Below are positions 61,819 through 64,000 of a DNA stretch of 64,000 nt, piece by piece. Location: contig NZ_AYYR01000009.1 in NCBI RefSeq assembly GCF_001435975.1, forward strand, positions 269,336-333,335, in the 5' to 3' direction. A program made the translations under genes and the position numbers. Every line of letters begins with the position of its first letter. The stretch's first letter is position 1. The notes below the pieces were generated by a model. The model saw only the letters and a list, made by a program, of their open reading frames with translations, did no database searches and had not been told where the DNA came from. This DNA comes from Secundilactobacillus collinoides DSM 20515 = JCM 1123. Its GTDB lineage: Bacteria > Bacillota > Bacilli > Lactobacillales > Lactobacillaceae.

Positions 61819-62691
61819 ATGACGATTGCCTTTGAACAAGTGGAAGAATGGCAGCAATTGCCTTTTAAATTTTATCAACATGACGCCACGAACGACATAA
61901 ACGTCGCACCGCACTGGCATACTGGGATTGAACTAAATTTTTTGGTTGCGGGCGGCGCACTAGACTTTGTGACTGATGGGCAAATCACCAGATACGTGCC
62001 AGGTGACTGCTGGGCTGTGAATCGCCGTGTCGTGCATAGCGTTAAAGGAGATAATGCGCTCAAGTGGGACGAATTCGGGTTTATCATTGATGATACATTT
62101 TTGGTTGATAAATTACCGACGAGCCAATACTGGCATCTTAAGCTTCGCGGCCAGGCGGGCTTGAAAAATGATTCGCGGGCTTATCAACAGTTGTTTGATC
62201 AGGCACAACAAATTCGGCATTTGCTGACAGATAACATTGATGACTATCGGCGCATGGAGATTCTAGGCCATTTTTATCAGCTGTTGGTCCTGTTGGGGCA
62301 GCATTTTTCAATTTCGAGTGACCCTCGGGATGTGCCGCGTAATGCCCAACTGGTGACTGCTGTGATGCGCTATATTCACAAGCATTTTGCGGAAAACATG
62401 CTCAGTCAAGACCTTGCTGATTACGCACACGTGTCGCAAACAACTTTGAACCAGCAGTTTCAAGCCAGTCTTGGCATGTCGGTTCAGGATTATCTGCGAC
62501 AGATTAGGTTAATGAATGCAAAGAAGCTCCTAGTGGAAACACCGTACTCGATTGCATATATCGCCAGTCAGTGCGGGTTTGGCAGCATCAAAACCTTTCA
62601 GCGCCATTTTTCTCAGTGGACACACCAAACTCCCACTCAATTTCGCAGGTCTTCAACGCAGCCAAGCCAAAATGACGCTGGTTGCTTTTGA
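61819..62691 (+). CDS. AraC-family transcriptional regulator
   Basis: 290 residues, GGAGAGA upstream. A cupin-like N-terminal sensor contains APHWHTGIELNFLVAGG; the two HTH motifs are LSQDLADYAHVSQTTLNQQF and IAYIASQCGFGSIKTFQRHF near the C terminus. The MFS gene follows in the same direction 103 bp later and may be its target. Confidence 0.83.
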   Translation: MTIAFEQVEEWQQLPFKFYQHDATNDINVAPHWHTGIELNFLVAGGALDFVTDGQITRYVPGDCWAVNRRVVHSVKGDNALKWDEFGFIIDDTFLVDKLPTSQYWHLKLRGQAGLKNDSRAYQQLFDQAQQIRHLLTDNIDDYRRMEILGHFYQLLVLLGQHFSISSDPRDVPRNAQLVTAVMRYIHKHFAENMLSQDLADYAHVSQTTLNQQFQASLGMSVQDYLRQIRLMNAKKLLVETPYSIAYIASQCGFGSIKTFQRHFSQWTHQTPTQFRRSSTQPSQNDAGCF

Positions 62692-62794
62692 TAGTGTCGC
62701 TTAATAACGTTCATTTCGTGTTAAGATACTCGCAGAATTCACGTGGTTATCATGTTAACGACCGCGGTTCAATTAAAAGCGAGGATCTTTTTTT

Positions 62795-64000
62795 ATGTCT
62801 AAAATTACTCGTTGGGCATTGCCCAGCATTCTAAGCTTGTCTGCTGTGAGCGGTGTTTCGGCACTCATTACGGGAATTACGCCGCAACTGCACGCCCAGT
62901 TTAAAACCGTTCCAACGACGCTCATTGAGTGGACGGTAACGATTGCCAATTTCAGCGCTTTACTGACATTGATAATTAACCCGCGATTGACCAAACGATT
63001 TGGGGTACGCAAGGTGGTTGTTGTTGGGCTATTGATGAGCGGAATTGCCGGGGCAGTTCCGGCAATATTGACCAATTTTACGGCAATTTTCTCCTGCCGA
63101 ATCATTTTGGGTTTAGGAATCGGGTTATTTTCGCCGCACGCGATCAGTATGATTGCCCACGTCTATCAAGGTGATTTTCGGGCCAGACTGTTGGGCTATC
63201 AAACCGGGATCTCAGCGTTAGGCAACGCGGTGCTGCTGGCCTTTGCTGGGATTGTGATTGTTGTAAGCTGGCGTGCTGTCTTCGCAATTTATCTGCTGCT
63301 GATTCCGATTGCGGTGCTTGTTATACGGGCGTTGCCCAATGTTGCTGACAATGAAAAAGAGCCGGTCAATTCAAACCAACGTTTGCCGGTATTGCAATTA
63401 TTTTTATGTCTCTTAGCTTTCGTCACCTATATGCTCATATGGGGCGTTCAACTGAAATTGCCGGTGCTCTTTGCCAGTCATCACATTGGATCACCCAGTA
63501 CAGCTAACTGGACACTATCGGCGATGAACATCGGCGGGCTGGTTGCAGGGTTAACATTTGGTCGGCTGCACGCTAAACTATCGGCCTACACGCTCAGTTT
63601 GGGCTATTTGGGTGCCGCGTTATCAGTATTTGCAATGGTGTTTGTGCGCCAACCTAGTGTCGTGATTCTTGCCTCAGTCTTTTTCAATTACATTTATTCC
63701 TACACGGGTCCGTACTTGGTCTATCGCAGCAACTTGGGCTTGTCAGATCAACTCATTGATAGGGTCAGCAGCTATTTAACAATGGCGACAATTATTAGTG
63801 CCTTCTTTGCACCTGTCGTTTGGAACTGGTTAGGACAATTCGGTACGGGTACGCTGACGGAAAACGCCTTAATTTGGATTGGTGGCTCATTGAGTGTGAT
63901 TGCAATCGGCAGTTTTGTTTTTGCCAAGAATGACCTAAAAAAAGATCCCGAAGTGTCAAATCAAGTGCAACAGTTAATGACCTATTCCAATGATTGGTCT
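62795..64000 (+). CDS. MFS transporter, cut by window end
   Basis: The frame from ATG 62795 (GAGGA 8-10 nt upstream) stays open for 402 codons to the last base, so only the C-terminal end is missing. Start reads MSKITRWALPSILSLSAVSG; hydrophobic helices alternate regularly over two halves, with NPRLTKRFGVRKVVVVG as the cytoplasmic loop after helix 2 (motif A-like) and a central polar loop around NEKEPVNSNQRLP. About 12 helices, drug/metabolite exporter type (DHA1). Substrate unknown. Confidence 0.85.
   Translation, partial: MSKITRWALPSILSLSAVSGVSALITGITPQLHAQFKTVPTTLIEWTVTIANFSALLTLIINPRLTKRFGVRKVVVVGLLMSGIAGAVPAILTNFTAIFSCRIILGLGIGLFSPHAISMIAHVYQGDFRARLLGYQTGISALGNAVLLAFAGIVIVVSWRAVFAIYLLLIPIAVLVIRALPNVADNEKEPVNSNQRLPVLQLFLCLLAFVTYMLIWGVQLKLPVLFASHHIGSPSTANWTLSAMNIGGLVAGLTFGRLHAKLSAYTLSLGYLGAALSVFAMVFVRQPSVVILASVFFNYIYSYTGPYLVYRSNLGLSDQLIDRVSSYLTMATIISAFFAPVVWNWLGQFGTGTLTENALIWIGGSLSVIAIGSFVFAKNDLKKDPEVSNQVQQLMTYSNDWS

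Noticed and set aside
62773..63105. 110-codon frame antisense to the last MFS gene
   Set aside because: The plus strand encodes a continuous MFS protein to the window end.

Overview
The window reads as chromosomal DNA of a lactic acid bacterium of the family Lactobacillaceae. Evidence: strong AAGGAGG-type ribosome binding sites, frequent TTG/GTG starts, cre-like sites, a citM-CDEFXG citrate lyase operon with a SorC-type regulator, a soluble single-chain fumarate reductase, a second LepA-like GTPase, pyruvate oxidase and a YkoE-type ECF thiamine-precursor transporter. The species cannot be fixed from the sequence; plant, wine or silage lactobacilli (Lactiplantibacillus, Levilactobacillus, Lentilactobacillus, Secundilactobacillus) fit best. 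No tRNA, rRNA, phage, IS transposase or CRISPR array was recognised.

Region 1 (1-16 kb) is citrate metabolism. It holds an LDH/MDH-family dehydrogenase carrying Arg at the malate-specific position, a frameshifted DASS dicarboxylate carrier, an alpha/beta hydrolase, the divergent regulator citI, the citM-C-D-E-F-X-G operon, then class II fumarase and fumarate reductase. Together these can convert citrate to oxaloacetate, malate, fumarate and succinate, an electron sink, or to pyruvate through CitM.

Region 2 (15.8-26.4 kb) is visibly more AT-rich and is the most unusual part. A LysR gene is divergent from a tightly packed set encoding an aconitase, a second aconitase-fold hydratase of the E. 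coli YbhJ type, an isocitrate-dehydrogenase-like enzyme with an atypical cofactor loop, an SSS-family transporter, a beta-propeller lactonase and an atypical response regulator, followed by a decayed PhzF-like gene. No citrate synthase is present. It looks like a catabolic route for an imported tricarboxylic acid or its lactone, ending in 2-oxoglutarate.

Region 3 (26.7-38.5 kb) is tartrate metabolism. There is an L(+)-tartrate dehydratase operon (ttdA, ttdB, a SufT/MIP18-like Fe-S factor, a malate-dehydrogenase-like enzyme, an intact DASS carrier) beside an AraC regulator, and a D(-)-tartrate dehydratase divergent from a GntR/FCD regulator with a perfect 16-bp palindrome between them. A TauE/SafE-type exporter and a stop-interrupted paralogue of the response regulator lie between the two.

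Region 4 (38.6-56 kb) has an acetyltransferase, a LysR regulator, two paralogous FMN split-barrel proteins, an NrtR-type Nudix regulator with an ADP-ribosylglycohydrolase / NCS1 permease / PfkB kinase operon, a LepA paralogue, an Rrf2 regulator with an NmrA-like oxidoreductase, an MFS drug exporter and pyruvate oxidase.

Region 5 (54-64 kb) is thiamine: two TPP riboswitches, one leading thiS-thiF-thiG plus an M20 amidohydrolase and a DAACS transporter, the other leading ylmB-ykoE, with thiE between them. An AraC regulator and an MFS gene cut by the window end close the sequence. Intergenic DNA carries several repeat types: ~125-bp palindromic elements, 57-bp and 60-bp repeats, and very long perfect hairpins.
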